Source of the DNA: Pseudomonas sp. IAC-BECa141
GTDB lineage: Bacteria > Pseudomonadota > Gammaproteobacteria > Pseudomonadales > Pseudomonadaceae
Length of the DNA stretch: 64,000 bases
NCBI RefSeq assembly: GCF_020544405.1
Contig: NZ_CP065410.1
Span: forward strand, 1,674,001 to 1,738,000
Direction of reading: 5' to 3'
Below, one piece after another: positions 25,608 to 33,834 of the stretch. Within the stretch, counting starts at the first letter, position 1; each line of letters begins with the position of its first letter. Made by a program: the position numbers and the translations under genes. The notes below the pieces were generated by a model. It was given only the letters and a program-made list of their open reading frames with translations, made no database searches and was not told the origin of the DNA.

Positions 25608-27244
25608 GCGTCGAGTTCAACGATGCTTCGACGACAGTCGCTGCGGGTGAGCTGCGCACTCACCTCAACACCATGAAGATGGACCCGTTCATCGAGAAAC
25701 TTACCTTCACCGGTACCGGCGATTTCAAGGGTTACGGCAATGCCGGTGACAACGAGATCATCGGCGGTGCCGGCAACGACTGGTTCTGGGGTGGCGCCGG
25801 CGCGGATCACTTCGTGGGTGGCGAAGGCTTCGATACTGTCAGCTATTCCGACAGCCTTGAAGGTGTGAGAGTCCAGGACTTCGAGAACTACGACGCATTG
25901 ACCATCGCTGCTGGCGACACCTTCACTGGCATCGAGGCGATTCAGGGATCGAATTTCGATGACATGGTGTATCTGCTCGATAACGCGATGATCGTGGATG
26001 GCGCCGATGGCTACGACACCGTGAGCTACCGCCACTCCTTTGATGGCGTCAGTATCGGCATTGGTCAGCAAGCGGGTCCGGATGTCACGTTGCTGAACGT
26101 CGAGAAAGTCATCGGGACGTCGTTCACTGACCGATTCACCGCCAACGTCGCGGGCGTGACGCTGGAAGGTGGAAGGGGCGACGATGTGTACATCATCAAC
26201 AGCGCCGGTGTGAGTATTGTCGAGACGGACCTCTTCGGTGGTACCGACCACGTGTACACCAGCCTGTCGTCGATGCACATGGATCCGTTCATTGAAAACA
26301 TGACCTACACCGGCACGGCAGACTTCACTGGCTACGGCAATGAAGGGGACAACGTCATCGTTTCGGGCGCCGGCAATGACGTCCTTCTGGGTGGCGCGGG
26401 CGGTGATCGCTTTGAAGGCGGGGCCGGTATCGACATCGTCAGCTATGACGACAGCAGCGAAGGGTTGAGTGCTTCTCTGAACTGGGGGCCGCAAAGCGGC
26501 ATCGCGCTTTACGACACCTACATTGATATCGAAGGCCTGCGCGGCAGCAAGTACAACGATTCGCTGCAAGGCAATTCGGACGACAACATCCTTGAAGGCG
26601 GCACCGGCGATGACCAGCTTACCGGTGGCGAAGGCAACGATCACCTTTATGGCGGACTGAAGTCCGGTCTCGACGGCGATGTTGCGCAAGCCGACACGCT
26701 GTCTGGCGGTTCGGGTGATGACGTCATCGTCAGTGCCGTGAATGACCTGGGTACAGTGGCCCATGGAGACCAGGGCGATGACACCGTCACGGTCAACAGC
26801 GGCAGTGCCTTCGGTGATGACGGCAATGACGTGCTGACCGGCACAGGCAGCAATTATCTGTTGTCCGGTGGCAGCGGTAATGACGTGCTGGTTCTCAACC
26901 TGGCGGGTCAGTCCGGTACTGGCGGCGTCGCGCTCGGTGGTATGGGGGATGACACCTATATCGTGAACACCACCGGGCTGGTGACGATCCAGGACGAAGG
27001 CTGGGACTTCAATGACACGCTGATCCTGAACACCGTCGCCAATCTCAGCCAGTTGAACGTCACTCGCATCGGTGATGACGCCTATCTGCACGGCGCCAAC
27101 GACGGCAGCACCGGCATTCCCGACAGCGGCGTGAAGCTGCAGGGCTGGTACGCCGGGTACAACAACATCGAGCATCTGCAGACCGCTGACGGCCAGGTTT
27201 ACGACCTGCCGGCCACGATCGATGGATTCGCGATGTTTGGCTGA
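25604..27244 (+). CDS. RTX calcium-binding repeat protein, main part
   Basis: 546 residues from GTG 25604 (overlapping the upstream stop as GTGA). It contains several hemolysin-type nonapeptide blocks (GGAGNDWFWGGAGADHF, GTGDDQLTGGEGNDHLYGG) that would bind Ca2+ as parallel beta rolls, and a longer internal duplication, MDPFIEKLTFTGTGDFKGYG versus MDPFIENMTYTGTADFTGYG. The C-terminus has a motif common in type I secreted RTX proteins (VKLQGWYAGYNNIEHLQTADG). No signal peptide; such proteins leave by a type I exporter, but no exporter gene is in the window. Terminators on both sides make it an independent unit. Function (adhesin, surface or secreted Ca-binder) is unknown. Confidence 0.8.
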   Translation: MSVEFNDASTTVAAGELRTHLNTMKMDPFIEKLTFTGTGDFKGYGNAGDNEIIGGAGNDWFWGGAGADHFVGGEGFDTVSYSDSLEGVRVQDFENYDALTIAAGDTFTGIEAIQGSNFDDMVYLLDNAMIVDGADGYDTVSYRHSFDGVSIGIGQQAGPDVTLLNVEKVIGTSFTDRFTANVAGVTLEGGRGDDVYIINSAGVSIVETDLFGGTDHVYTSLSSMHMDPFIENMTYTGTADFTGYGNEGDNVIVSGAGNDVLLGGAGGDRFEGGAGIDIVSYDDSSEGLSASLNWGPQSGIALYDTYIDIEGLRGSKYNDSLQGNSDDNILEGGTGDDQLTGGEGNDHLYGGLKSGLDGDVAQADTLSGGSGDDVIVSAVNDLGTVAHGDQGDDTVTVNSGSAFGDDGNDVLTGTGSNYLLSGGSGNDVLVLNLAGQSGTGGVALGGMGDDTYIVNTTGLVTIQDEGWDFNDTLILNTVANLSQLNVTRIGDDAYLHGANDGSTGIPDSGVKLQGWYAGYNNIEHLQTADGQVYDLPATIDGFAMFG

Positions 27245-27275
27245 TCCGTTCGATGCAGTGAAGTAGCTTGATGAG

Positions 27276-27309
27276 AGGGATGATTCCGGCAACGGACTCA
27301 TCCCTTTTT
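27276..27309 (+). terminator. Rho-independent terminator after the RTX gene
   Basis: AGGGATGA / TCATCCCT stem with a 14-base loop followed by TTTTTC, 31 bases after the stop codon. The following 180 bases before rfbF hold no convincing gene or clear promoter. Confidence 0.75.
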
Positions 27310-27488
27310 CATGCCCGGATGTCCCGCCGACGCAGGGCTGGCGGAGCTGGCGCGTTTCCTGCAAGTCCCCCTCAAATCGCCATAAAACGAGCGCTCGCGG
27401 TCATTGACCTGCGCCCGGACTGGCAAGGTTCAGCCGCAAAGGCCTGCAACAGCGAGGCCGAGCCCTGTGACGTAGAAGAGGGGAGACG

Positions 27489-28262
27489 ATGAAGGCAGTT
27501 ATTTTGGCGGGTGGCCTCGGCACGCGCATCAGTGAAGAGTCGCACCTCAAGCCCAAGCCAATGATCGAGATCGGCGGCAAGCCAATTCTCTGGCACATCA
27601 TGAAGCAGTATTCCGCCCACGGAATCCACGACTTCGTGATCTGCCTCGGCTACAAGGGCTACGCGATCAAGGACTTCTTCGCCAATTACTTCCTGCACAC
27701 CTCTGACGTCACGTTCGACATGCGCAACAACCGCATGGACGTTCACCAGAACTACAGCGAGCCGTGGAGCGTCACCCTGATCGACACTGGCGAGGAAACC
27801 ATGACCGGTGGCCGTCTGCTGCGTGCCGGCCGTTACCTCAAGGACGAAGATGCGTTCTGCTTCACCTATGGCGACGGCGTCTCCGACATCAACATCGCGC
27901 AACTGGTCGACTATCACAAGAACCACGGCCGTCTGGCGACCGTCACCGCCGTGCAGCCACCGGGCCGCTACGGCGCCCTTGAGAGGCAGGGCGATCAGGT
28001 ACTCGGCTTCACCGAAAAACCGCGGGGCGACGGTGGCTGGATCAATGGCGGCTTCTTCGTGCTGTCGCCGAAAGTGCTGTCGTACATCGCCGGCGATGAA
28101 ACCACCTGGGAAGCCGAACCGCTGGCGCAACTGGCCCAGGACGAACAACTGAAAGCCTTCGAGCACGAAGGTTTCTGGCATCCGATGGACACCCTGCGCG
28201 ACAAGAACCATCTCGAAGCGCTGTGGCAGAGCGGGGAGGCCCCATGGAAGCAATGGGTCTGA
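27489..28262 (+). CDS. rfbF: Glucose-1-phosphate cytidylyltransferase
   Basis: RfbF makes CDP-glucose from CTP and glucose-1-phosphate, the entry to CDP-linked deoxysugars. The 257-residue protein opens with the nucleotidyltransferase signature [20 protein letters not shown] and the sugar-binding [33 protein letters not shown] is also typical. The family length is about 257. Ribosome binding site GAGGGGAGA. It overlaps rfbG by 19 bases and starts a seven-gene run with overlaps up to 33,024. Confidence 0.95.
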   Translation: MKAVILAGGLGTRISEESHLKPKPMIEIGGKPILWHIMKQYSAHGIHDFVICLGYKGYAIKDFFANYFLHTSDVTFDMRNNRMDVHQNYSEPWSVTLIDTGEETMTGGRLLRAGRYLKDEDAFCFTYGDGVSDINIAQLVDYHKNHGRLATVTAVQPPGRYGALERQGDQVLGFTEKPRGDGGWINGGFFVLSPKVLSYIAGDETTWEAEPLAQLAQDEQLKAFEHEGFWHPMDTLRDKNHLEALWQSGEAPWKQWV

Positions 28263-29326
28263 GTCCGGAGTTCTGGCGCGGCAAGCGGGTTCTGGTCACC
28301 GGTCACACCGGTTTCAAGGGCAGCTGGCTGACCCTGTGGCTGCAAAGCCTCGGCGCGCAAGTCAGCGGTTTTTCCCTGGATCCTTCGACCGAACCGAGCC
28401 TGTTCGAACTGGCGCGCGTGAGCGAAGGCATCAACGATCAGCGCGGCGATCTGCGTGACCTCGGCGCCTTGCTCGAGATCATCGCTGACACCGAGCCGGA
28501 GATCGTTCTGCACCTGGCGGCCCAGCCGCTGGTGCGCGAAGGCTATCGCGATCCGCTCGGCACTTATTCGAGCAACGTCATGGGCACCCTCAACCTGCTC
28601 GAAGCGATTCGTCAGGTCGGTTGCGTGCGTGCCTGTGTGCTGGTGACCACCGACAAGGTCTACGCCAACAAGGAATGGCTGTGGCCGTATCGCGAGGACG
28701 AAGCCCTCGGTGGCCATGACCCTTACAGCAGCAGCAAGGCGTGCTGCGAGTTGCTGGCGCAGTCTTACGCGGCATCGTTCTTCCCGGCCGACAAGTACGC
28801 CGAGCACGGTCTGGCCCTGGCCACTGCGCGCGCCGGAAACGTGTTGGGCGGCGGTGATTTCGCCCCTGAACGTCTGATTCCCGATGTTCTGAAAGCCTGG
28901 TCCGCAGATGAGCCGGTGACCCTGCGCTACCCGCAAGCCGTACGTCCCTGGCAACACGCGCTGGAGCCGCTGGCCGGCTACCTGCAACTGGCCGCCGGGC
29001 TCTACGAACAAGGCCCGGAATACGCCGGGGCGTGGAACTTCGGTCCGGGTGAAGCGGACATGTGCAGCGTCGGCGAAGTGGTCGAACTGCTCGCCCACCG
29101 CTGGCCTCAGGCCCGTGGCCTGCGTATCGAAAAGAGTGACTTGCACGAAGCCGGCCTGCTGCGTCTGGACAGCAGCCGCGCACGTCAGGTGCTGGGCTGG
29201 CAACCGCGCTGGTCGTTGCAGCAATGCCTGACCCAGACCCTCGACTGGCATCTGGCGTGGCAGAACGGCGACGACATGCGCACCGTGACCCTCGGCCAAC
29301 TGAACCTGTACCGGGGCGCGCTGTGA
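28244..29326 (+). CDS. rfbG: CDP-glucose 4,6-dehydratase
   Basis: RfbG converts CDP-glucose to CDP-4-keto-6-deoxyglucose with tightly bound NAD. The 360-residue short-chain dehydrogenase has [19 protein letters not shown] at the N-terminus, [12 protein letters not shown], and the catalytic Tyr-x3-Lys in [15 protein letters not shown] 28244 follows GGGGAG and is preferred to GTG 28223. It overlaps the end of rfbF and ends in GTGA overlap with the epimerase gene. No RfbH-type 3-dehydrase is present nearby, so the 3-OH is probably retained. Confidence 0.94.
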   Translation: MEAMGLSPEFWRGKRVLVTGHTGFKGSWLTLWLQSLGAQVSGFSLDPSTEPSLFELARVSEGINDQRGDLRDLGALLEIIADTEPEIVLHLAAQPLVREGYRDPLGTYSSNVMGTLNLLEAIRQVGCVRACVLVTTDKVYANKEWLWPYREDEALGGHDPYSSSKACCELLAQSYAASFFPADKYAEHGLALATARAGNVLGGGDFAPERLIPDVLKAWSADEPVTLRYPQAVRPWQHALEPLAGYLQLAAGLYEQGPEYAGAWNFGPGEADMCSVGEVVELLAHRWPQARGLRIEKSDLHEAGLLRLDSSRARQVLGWQPRWSLQQCLTQTLDWHLAWQNGDDMRTVTLGQLNLYRGAL

Positions 29327-29883
29327 GCGAGTTTTCCTTGAAACAGTTACCGCTGGCCGGGTTGTTCAGCGTCCGGCACAAACGCTTCGAAGATCAGCGC
29401 GGGCACTTCGCACGGCTGTTCTGCGAGGGCAGCCTGAAAGCGTTCGGCAGCGAATTCCACATCCGCCAGATCAACCATTCCTGCACCCGCGAGAAGGGCA
29501 GCGTGCGCGGTCTGCATTACCAGAACGCCAACGCGCCGGAAGCCAAACTGATCACCTGCCTGCGCGGCGAAGTGTGGGATGTGGCGGTGGACCTGCGCCC
29601 GGATTCCGAGACCTTCCTGCACTGGCACGCCGAGCACCTGAAGGCCGGCGATGGTCGCAGCCTGTTGATCCCCGCCGGTTTCGCCCACGGTTTCCAGACC
29701 CTCACCGACGATGCCGAACTGCTTTACCTGCACAGCGCCGATTACGCGCCGGAGCACGAGGGCGGTCTGTCGGTGAACGATCCACGGCTGGCAATCGCCT
29801 GGCCGTTGCCTGTCAATAATTTGTCGGCGCGGGATTCCAGCCATCCCGCGCTCGATCAACACTTTGCTGGAGTGCGTCTATGA
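29323..29883 (+). CDS. RmlC-like NDP-4-keto-6-deoxyhexose 3,5-epimerase
   Basis: A 186-residue cupin of the dTDP-4-dehydrorhamnose 3,5-epimerase family: DQRGHFARLFC, INHSCTREKGSVRGLHYQ with the catalytic His, LITCLRGEVWDVAVDLR, LLIPAGFAHGFQTL and LLYLHSADYAPEHEGG with the conserved Tyr. In this context its substrate should be CDP-4-keto-6-deoxyglucose or its C-methylated form, shifting C3 and/or C5. Start is GTG 29323, overlapping the rfbG stop. Calling it rmlC would mislead, as no dTDP-sugar genes are adjacent. Confidence 0.85.
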   Translation: MSEFSLKQLPLAGLFSVRHKRFEDQRGHFARLFCEGSLKAFGSEFHIRQINHSCTREKGSVRGLHYQNANAPEAKLITCLRGEVWDVAVDLRPDSETFLHWHAEHLKAGDGRSLLIPAGFAHGFQTLTDDAELLYLHSADYAPEHEGGLSVNDPRLAIAWPLPVNNLSARDSSHPALDQHFAGVRL

Positions 29884-31106
29884 ATTGCCGTGGGTGCGCC
29901 GCACCGCTGAGCCTGCCGCTGATCGACCTCGGCACCTCGCCACCGTCCAACGCCTATGTGCATGCCGATCGGCTGGAGCAGGCCGAACAATGGGTGCCGC
30001 TTAAGGTTGCCGTGTGCCAGCAATGCTGGCTGGTGCAGACTGAGGATTACACAAGCGCCGACAGCCTGTTCGACGCCGAGTACGCCTACTTCAGTTCGTT
30101 CTCCAGCACCTGGCTGGCTCACGCCGAGCGTTATGTGGCCGAGATGGTCGAGCGCTTTGGCCTGACCGCCGACAGCCGCGTGGTGGAAGTCGCGGCCAAC
30201 GACGGTTACCTGCTGCAATACGTGGCCGGTCGCGGCATTCAGTGCCTGGGCGTCGAGCCGACCCACAGCACCGCGAAGGCGGCACGGGAAAAAGGCCTGG
30301 AGATCCGTGAACTGTTCTTCGGTCGCGACACCGCCGCACAGCTGAAAAGCGAAGGCTGGGCCGCCGACCTGATGGCCGCCAACAACGTGCTGGCCCACGT
30401 GCCGGACATCAACGATTTCCTCGGTGGTTTCGCCACGTTGCTCAAGCCGACCGGCGTCGCGACCTTCGAATTCCCGCAACTGCTGACGCTGATGGCCGGC
30501 GCGCAGTTCGACACGCTGTACCACGAACACTATTCCTACCTGTCCCTGACCGCTGTGCAGACGTTGTGCGAGCGCAACGGCCTGGAAGTGTTCGATGTCA
30601 GCCAGTTGACCACCCATGGCGGCTCGCTGCGGGTGTTCGTCCAGCGCAAGGACGGCGAACGCCGTGCCGTGCAGCCGGCCGTACAACAGCAGTTGCAGGC
30701 CGAACTCGACGCAGGCGTGAAAACCACTGGGTATTACGCGACGCTGGCGCCGGCTGCCGAACGCATCAAGCATGACCTGCTGCGCTTCCTGTTGCAGGCC
30801 AAGGCCGATGGCAAGCGTGTGGTCGGCTACGGCGCTGCGGCCAAGGGCAACACCTTGCTCAACTACGCCGGGGTCAAACCGGATCTGCTGGCCTGGGTCG
30901 CCGACGCCAATCCGCACAAACAGGGCAAGTTTTTGCCGGGCAGCCGCATTCCGATCGTGGCGCCGGCGCAGATCGATATCGAGAAGCCGGATTACGTGCT
31001 GGTGTTGCCGTGGAACCTGCTGCATGAAGTCAGCCAGCAACTGGCCCAGGTGCGTCAGTGGGACGGCCACTTCGTGATCGCCGTGCCTGAGTTGAGCGTG
31101 CTGTGA
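29880..31106 (+). CDS. Sugar C-methyltransferase (TcaB9/TylC3 type)
   Basis: A 408-residue SAM-dependent enzyme with the three-part architecture of NDP-hexose 3-C-methyltransferases: an N-terminal zinc site with Cys3, Cys6, Cys46 and Cys49, a Rossmann SAM domain at about 90-250 (RVVEVAANDGYLLQYV), and a C-terminal domain (VVGYGAAAKGNTLLNYAG, ADANPHKQGKFLPGSRIP). Such enzymes methylate C3 of 4-keto-deoxysugars to give branched sugars. The ATG overlaps the upstream stop (ATGA), tying it to the epimerase. Regiochemistry is inferred from the family, not read from sequence. Confidence 0.85.
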   Translation: MNCRGCAAPLSLPLIDLGTSPPSNAYVHADRLEQAEQWVPLKVAVCQQCWLVQTEDYTSADSLFDAEYAYFSSFSSTWLAHAERYVAEMVERFGLTADSRVVEVAANDGYLLQYVAGRGIQCLGVEPTHSTAKAAREKGLEIRELFFGRDTAAQLKSEGWAADLMAANNVLAHVPDINDFLGGFATLLKPTGVATFEFPQLLTLMAGAQFDTLYHEHYSYLSLTAVQTLCERNGLEVFDVSQLTTHGGSLRVFVQRKDGERRAVQPAVQQQLQAELDAGVKTTGYYATLAPAAERIKHDLLRFLLQAKADGKRVVGYGAAAKGNTLLNYAGVKPDLLAWVADANPHKQGKFLPGSRIPIVAPAQIDIEKPDYVLVLPWNLLHEVSQQLAQVRQWDGHFVIAVPELSVL

Positions 31107-31954
31107 AAGTCCTGGTCACCGGAGCCACGGGCTTCGTCGGTCGTCACCTAGTCGCGGCATTGCTGGCCCGTGGGTGCACGGTGCGGGCGGTTGCGCGTGA
31201 TGCACAAAAAGCCGCGGACATGCCATGGATCAATGACGTCGAGTTCGTGAGCGCGGATATTCACGCGGCGGATCTGGATGCGCGCGCGCTGACCGAGGGC
31301 GTCGATGCACTCGCGCACCTGGCTTGGCCGGGGTTGCCGAACTACCGGGCGCTGTTCCATTTCGAGCACAACCTGATGGCCGACTACCGCTTCATCAAAG
31401 GCGCGGTAGAGGCGGGGGTAAAGCAGGTTCTGGTGACCGGCACCTGTTTCGAGTACGGCATGCAGAGCGGCCCGCTGAGCGAGCAGAACGACGCACAGCC
31501 GGCCAATCCGTACGGGCTGGCCAAGCACACGCTGCACCTGTTTCTGCAAAATTTGCAGCAGGAGCATCCGTTCACCCTGCAATGGGCACGGCTGTTCTAT
31601 CTGCACGGCGCCGGGCAGAACCCCAACAGTCTGTTGGCGGCGCTGGACCGGGCAATCGATGCCGGCGATGCGACGTTCAACATGTCGGCCGGTGAACAGC
31701 TGCGGGACTTCCTGGCAATTGAAACGGCCACCGCGTACCTCGCCGCGATCCTGCACAAACGCGATTTCGACGGCACGCTCAACTGCGCCAGCGGCCAGCC
31801 GGTTTCCGTGCGGGCACTGGTTGAACAGCGCGTGCGTGAGCGCGGCGCGACCATCGCCCTGAACCTCGGCCACTACCCGTATCCCACCCACGAACCGCTG
31901 GCGTTCTGGGCGGTGACCGAGCGCTTGCAACAGTTATTGGGAGAGCCGCAATGA
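31103..31954 (+). CDS. NAD(P)-dependent sugar epimerase/4-ketoreductase
   Basis: A 283-residue extended short-chain dehydrogenase: nucleotide-binding MKVLVTGATGFVGRHLVAAL and catalytic Tyr-x3-Lys in NPYGLAKHTLHLFLQ. The likely role is reduction of the 4-keto group of the C-methylated CDP-hexose to finish the sugar, since no other reductase is in the cluster. An epimerase role is possible. Start GTG 31103 overlaps the preceding stop (GTGA). Confidence 0.82.
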   Translation: MKVLVTGATGFVGRHLVAALLARGCTVRAVARDAQKAADMPWINDVEFVSADIHAADLDARALTEGVDALAHLAWPGLPNYRALFHFEHNLMADYRFIKGAVEAGVKQVLVTGTCFEYGMQSGPLSEQNDAQPANPYGLAKHTLHLFLQNLQQEHPFTLQWARLFYLHGAGQNPNSLLAALDRAIDAGDATFNMSAGEQLRDFLAIETATAYLAAILHKRDFDGTLNCASGQPVSVRALVEQRVRERGATIALNLGHYPYPTHEPLAFWAVTERLQQLLGEPQ

Positions 31955-33024
31955 GGCACGAGTTGTATCGGGTTACCGACCTGCCGGTGTTGCAGAACCG
32001 CACCTTTGCCGATCCCGAATCGGCGAAGGCATCGGCCAGCGCCGACATGCTGCTGGTGCAGGATGAACGCAGCGGGCTGATCTTCAATGCAGCGTTCGAT
32101 GCCGACAAACTCAGCTACGACGCCGACTACCAGAACGAGCAGGCCCATTCCGGCCAGTTCCAGAAACACCTGAGCGATGTCGAAGGCATCATTGCCCGGC
32201 ACTTCAAGGGTCAGGAGCTGATCGAAGTCGGCTGCGGCAAAGGTTATTTCCTCGAGCTGCTCAAAGGCCTGGGCTACCGCATCACCGGCATCGACCCGGC
32301 CTACGAAGGCGAGAACGCCGACGTGATCAAGGCCCCGTTCACCCGTGGTCTGGGCCTGGAAGCGGACGCCATCGTGCTGCGTCACGTGCTGGAACACATC
32401 CAGGATCCGCTGAGCTTTCTGGCGGTGATCGCCGAAGCCAATCAGGGCGGTGGGCAGATCTACATCGAAGTGCCGTGCTTCGACTGGATCCTCGAACACC
32501 GCGCCTGGTTCGACCTGTTCTACGAGCACGTCAATTACTTCCGCCTCGACGACCTGCGCCGGATGTTCGGCACCGTGCACGAGGCCGGTCACCTGTTCGG
32601 TGGCCAATACCTGTACATCGTCGCTGACCTTGCCACGCTGCGCCTGACCCCCGAACAACCGGTGCCGCGCCTGGCATTGCCGGACGATTTCACTGCCAGC
32701 CTCGAGCGCGCGGTGCAGATCATCCAGGGCGCGCCCGAGCAGGGTTCGGCGATCTGGGGCGCCTCGTCCAAGGGCGTGATCTATTCGCTGTTCCTGCAAC
32801 GCGCCGGCGTGGCGGTGGACCGGGTGGTCGACATCAACCCGGCCAAGCAGGGGCGTTACCTGCCCCTGAGCGGCGCCCGGGTGTCCTCGCCGCAAGAGGC
32901 GATGGATGCCTTGCCCGAGGGCGCCAACCTGTTTGTGATGAATTCCAATTACCTCGAAGAGATCAAGCGGATGACCGGTGGACGTTACGTCTATCACGCC
33001 GTCGACAGCGCTTCGTTCCAGTGA
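31951..33024 (+). CDS. SAM-dependent methyltransferase of the sugar C-methyltransferase type
   Basis: A 357-residue class I methyltransferase. SAM motif I is LIEVGCGKGYFLELLKGLG at about residue 90; LRHVLEHIQDPLSFL is motif II/III. The C-terminal third (GSAIWGASSKGVIYSLFLQ, VVDINPAKQGRYLPLSGARV) resembles the last domain of the upstream C-methyltransferase, but the zinc-binding N-terminal domain is missing. It may methylate the same CDP sugar at carbon or oxygen, or a glycan unit. Start ATG 31951 overlaps the upstream stop. Confidence 0.8.
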   Translation: MRHELYRVTDLPVLQNRTFADPESAKASASADMLLVQDERSGLIFNAAFDADKLSYDADYQNEQAHSGQFQKHLSDVEGIIARHFKGQELIEVGCGKGYFLELLKGLGYRITGIDPAYEGENADVIKAPFTRGLGLEADAIVLRHVLEHIQDPLSFLAVIAEANQGGGQIYIEVPCFDWILEHRAWFDLFYEHVNYFRLDDLRRMFGTVHEAGHLFGGQYLYIVADLATLRLTPEQPVPRLALPDDFTASLERAVQIIQGAPEQGSAIWGASSKGVIYSLFLQRAGVAVDRVVDINPAKQGRYLPLSGARVSSPQEAMDALPEGANLFVMNSNYLEEIKRMTGGRYVYHAVDSASFQ

Positions 33025-33041
33025 CCCTTGAGATTTTGAAA

Positions 33042-33779
33042 ATGACCGACAACAGCATCAACAAAGCTTTCGAAGCCGAATGCCGCGAGCAGATCGCCCA
33101 ACAGGGTGACGACCAGAAACTCACCGGCCTGGCCCGGGATTTCTTCAACGAATCGGCCAAGCACAAGTACAGCTACCACTTCTCGTGGATGGGCCGTCCG
33201 ATCATCCAGCTGCCACAAGACATGATGGCCATGCAGGAAATCATCTGGCAGGTGAAGCCGGATCTGGTTATCGAGTGCGGCATCGCCCACGGCGGTTCGA
33301 TCATCTACTACGCCTCGTTGCTGGAGCTGCAGGGGCACGGCGAAGTGCTGGGCATTGACCTGGACATCCGCCCGCACAACCGCGAAGCCATCGAAAGCCA
33401 TCCGATGAGCAAGCGCATCAAGATGATCGAAGGTTCGAGCATCGACCCGGCCATCGCTGCCCAGGTACGCGCGGCAGCCGAAGGCAAGAAAGTCATTCTG
33501 GTACTCGATTCCAACCACACCCACGACCACGTGCTCGAAGAGCTGCGCCTCTACGCGCCACTGGTTTCGGTCGACAGCTACTGCGTGGTGATGGACACCG
33601 TGGTTGAAGACATGCCGGCCGACTTCTTCCCGGATCGTCCATGGGGCCCGGGCGACAACCCGAAGACCGCCGTGTGGAAATACCTGGAAGAGAACAAGGA
33701 TTTCGAGATCGATGTTCAGCTGCAGAACAAGCTGCTGATCACCGTGGCGCCGGACGGCTATCTGCGTCGCGTTCGTTAA
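33042..33779 (+). CDS. CmcI-family (rhamnosyl O-methyltransferase-like) protein
   Basis: A 245-residue member of the CmcI/RmOMT family, formerly labelled cephalosporin hydroxylase but containing sugar O-methyltransferases. Visible features: FSWMGRPIIQLPQDMMAMQE, the SAM-site segment VIECGIAHGGSIIYYASLL, VLGIDLDIRPHNREAIE, VILVLDSNHTHDHVLEEL and DRPWGPGDNPKTAVWKYLEE. It probably O-methylates a deoxysugar. I chose ATG 33042; a GTG at 33021 overlapping the previous stop would add seven residues and keep the coupling pattern of this operon. Confidence 0.83.
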   Translation: MTDNSINKAFEAECREQIAQQGDDQKLTGLARDFFNESAKHKYSYHFSWMGRPIIQLPQDMMAMQEIIWQVKPDLVIECGIAHGGSIIYYASLLELQGHGEVLGIDLDIRPHNREAIESHPMSKRIKMIEGSSIDPAIAAQVRAAAEGKKVILVLDSNHTHDHVLEELRLYAPLVSVDSYCVVMDTVVEDMPADFFPDRPWGPGDNPKTAVWKYLEENKDFEIDVQLQNKLLITVAPDGYLRRVR

Positions 33780-33834
33780 TTCGCAACATCACAAAAGCGT
33801 TGTCTCGGCGAGTCGCCGGTTGTGGAGAGAAGTT

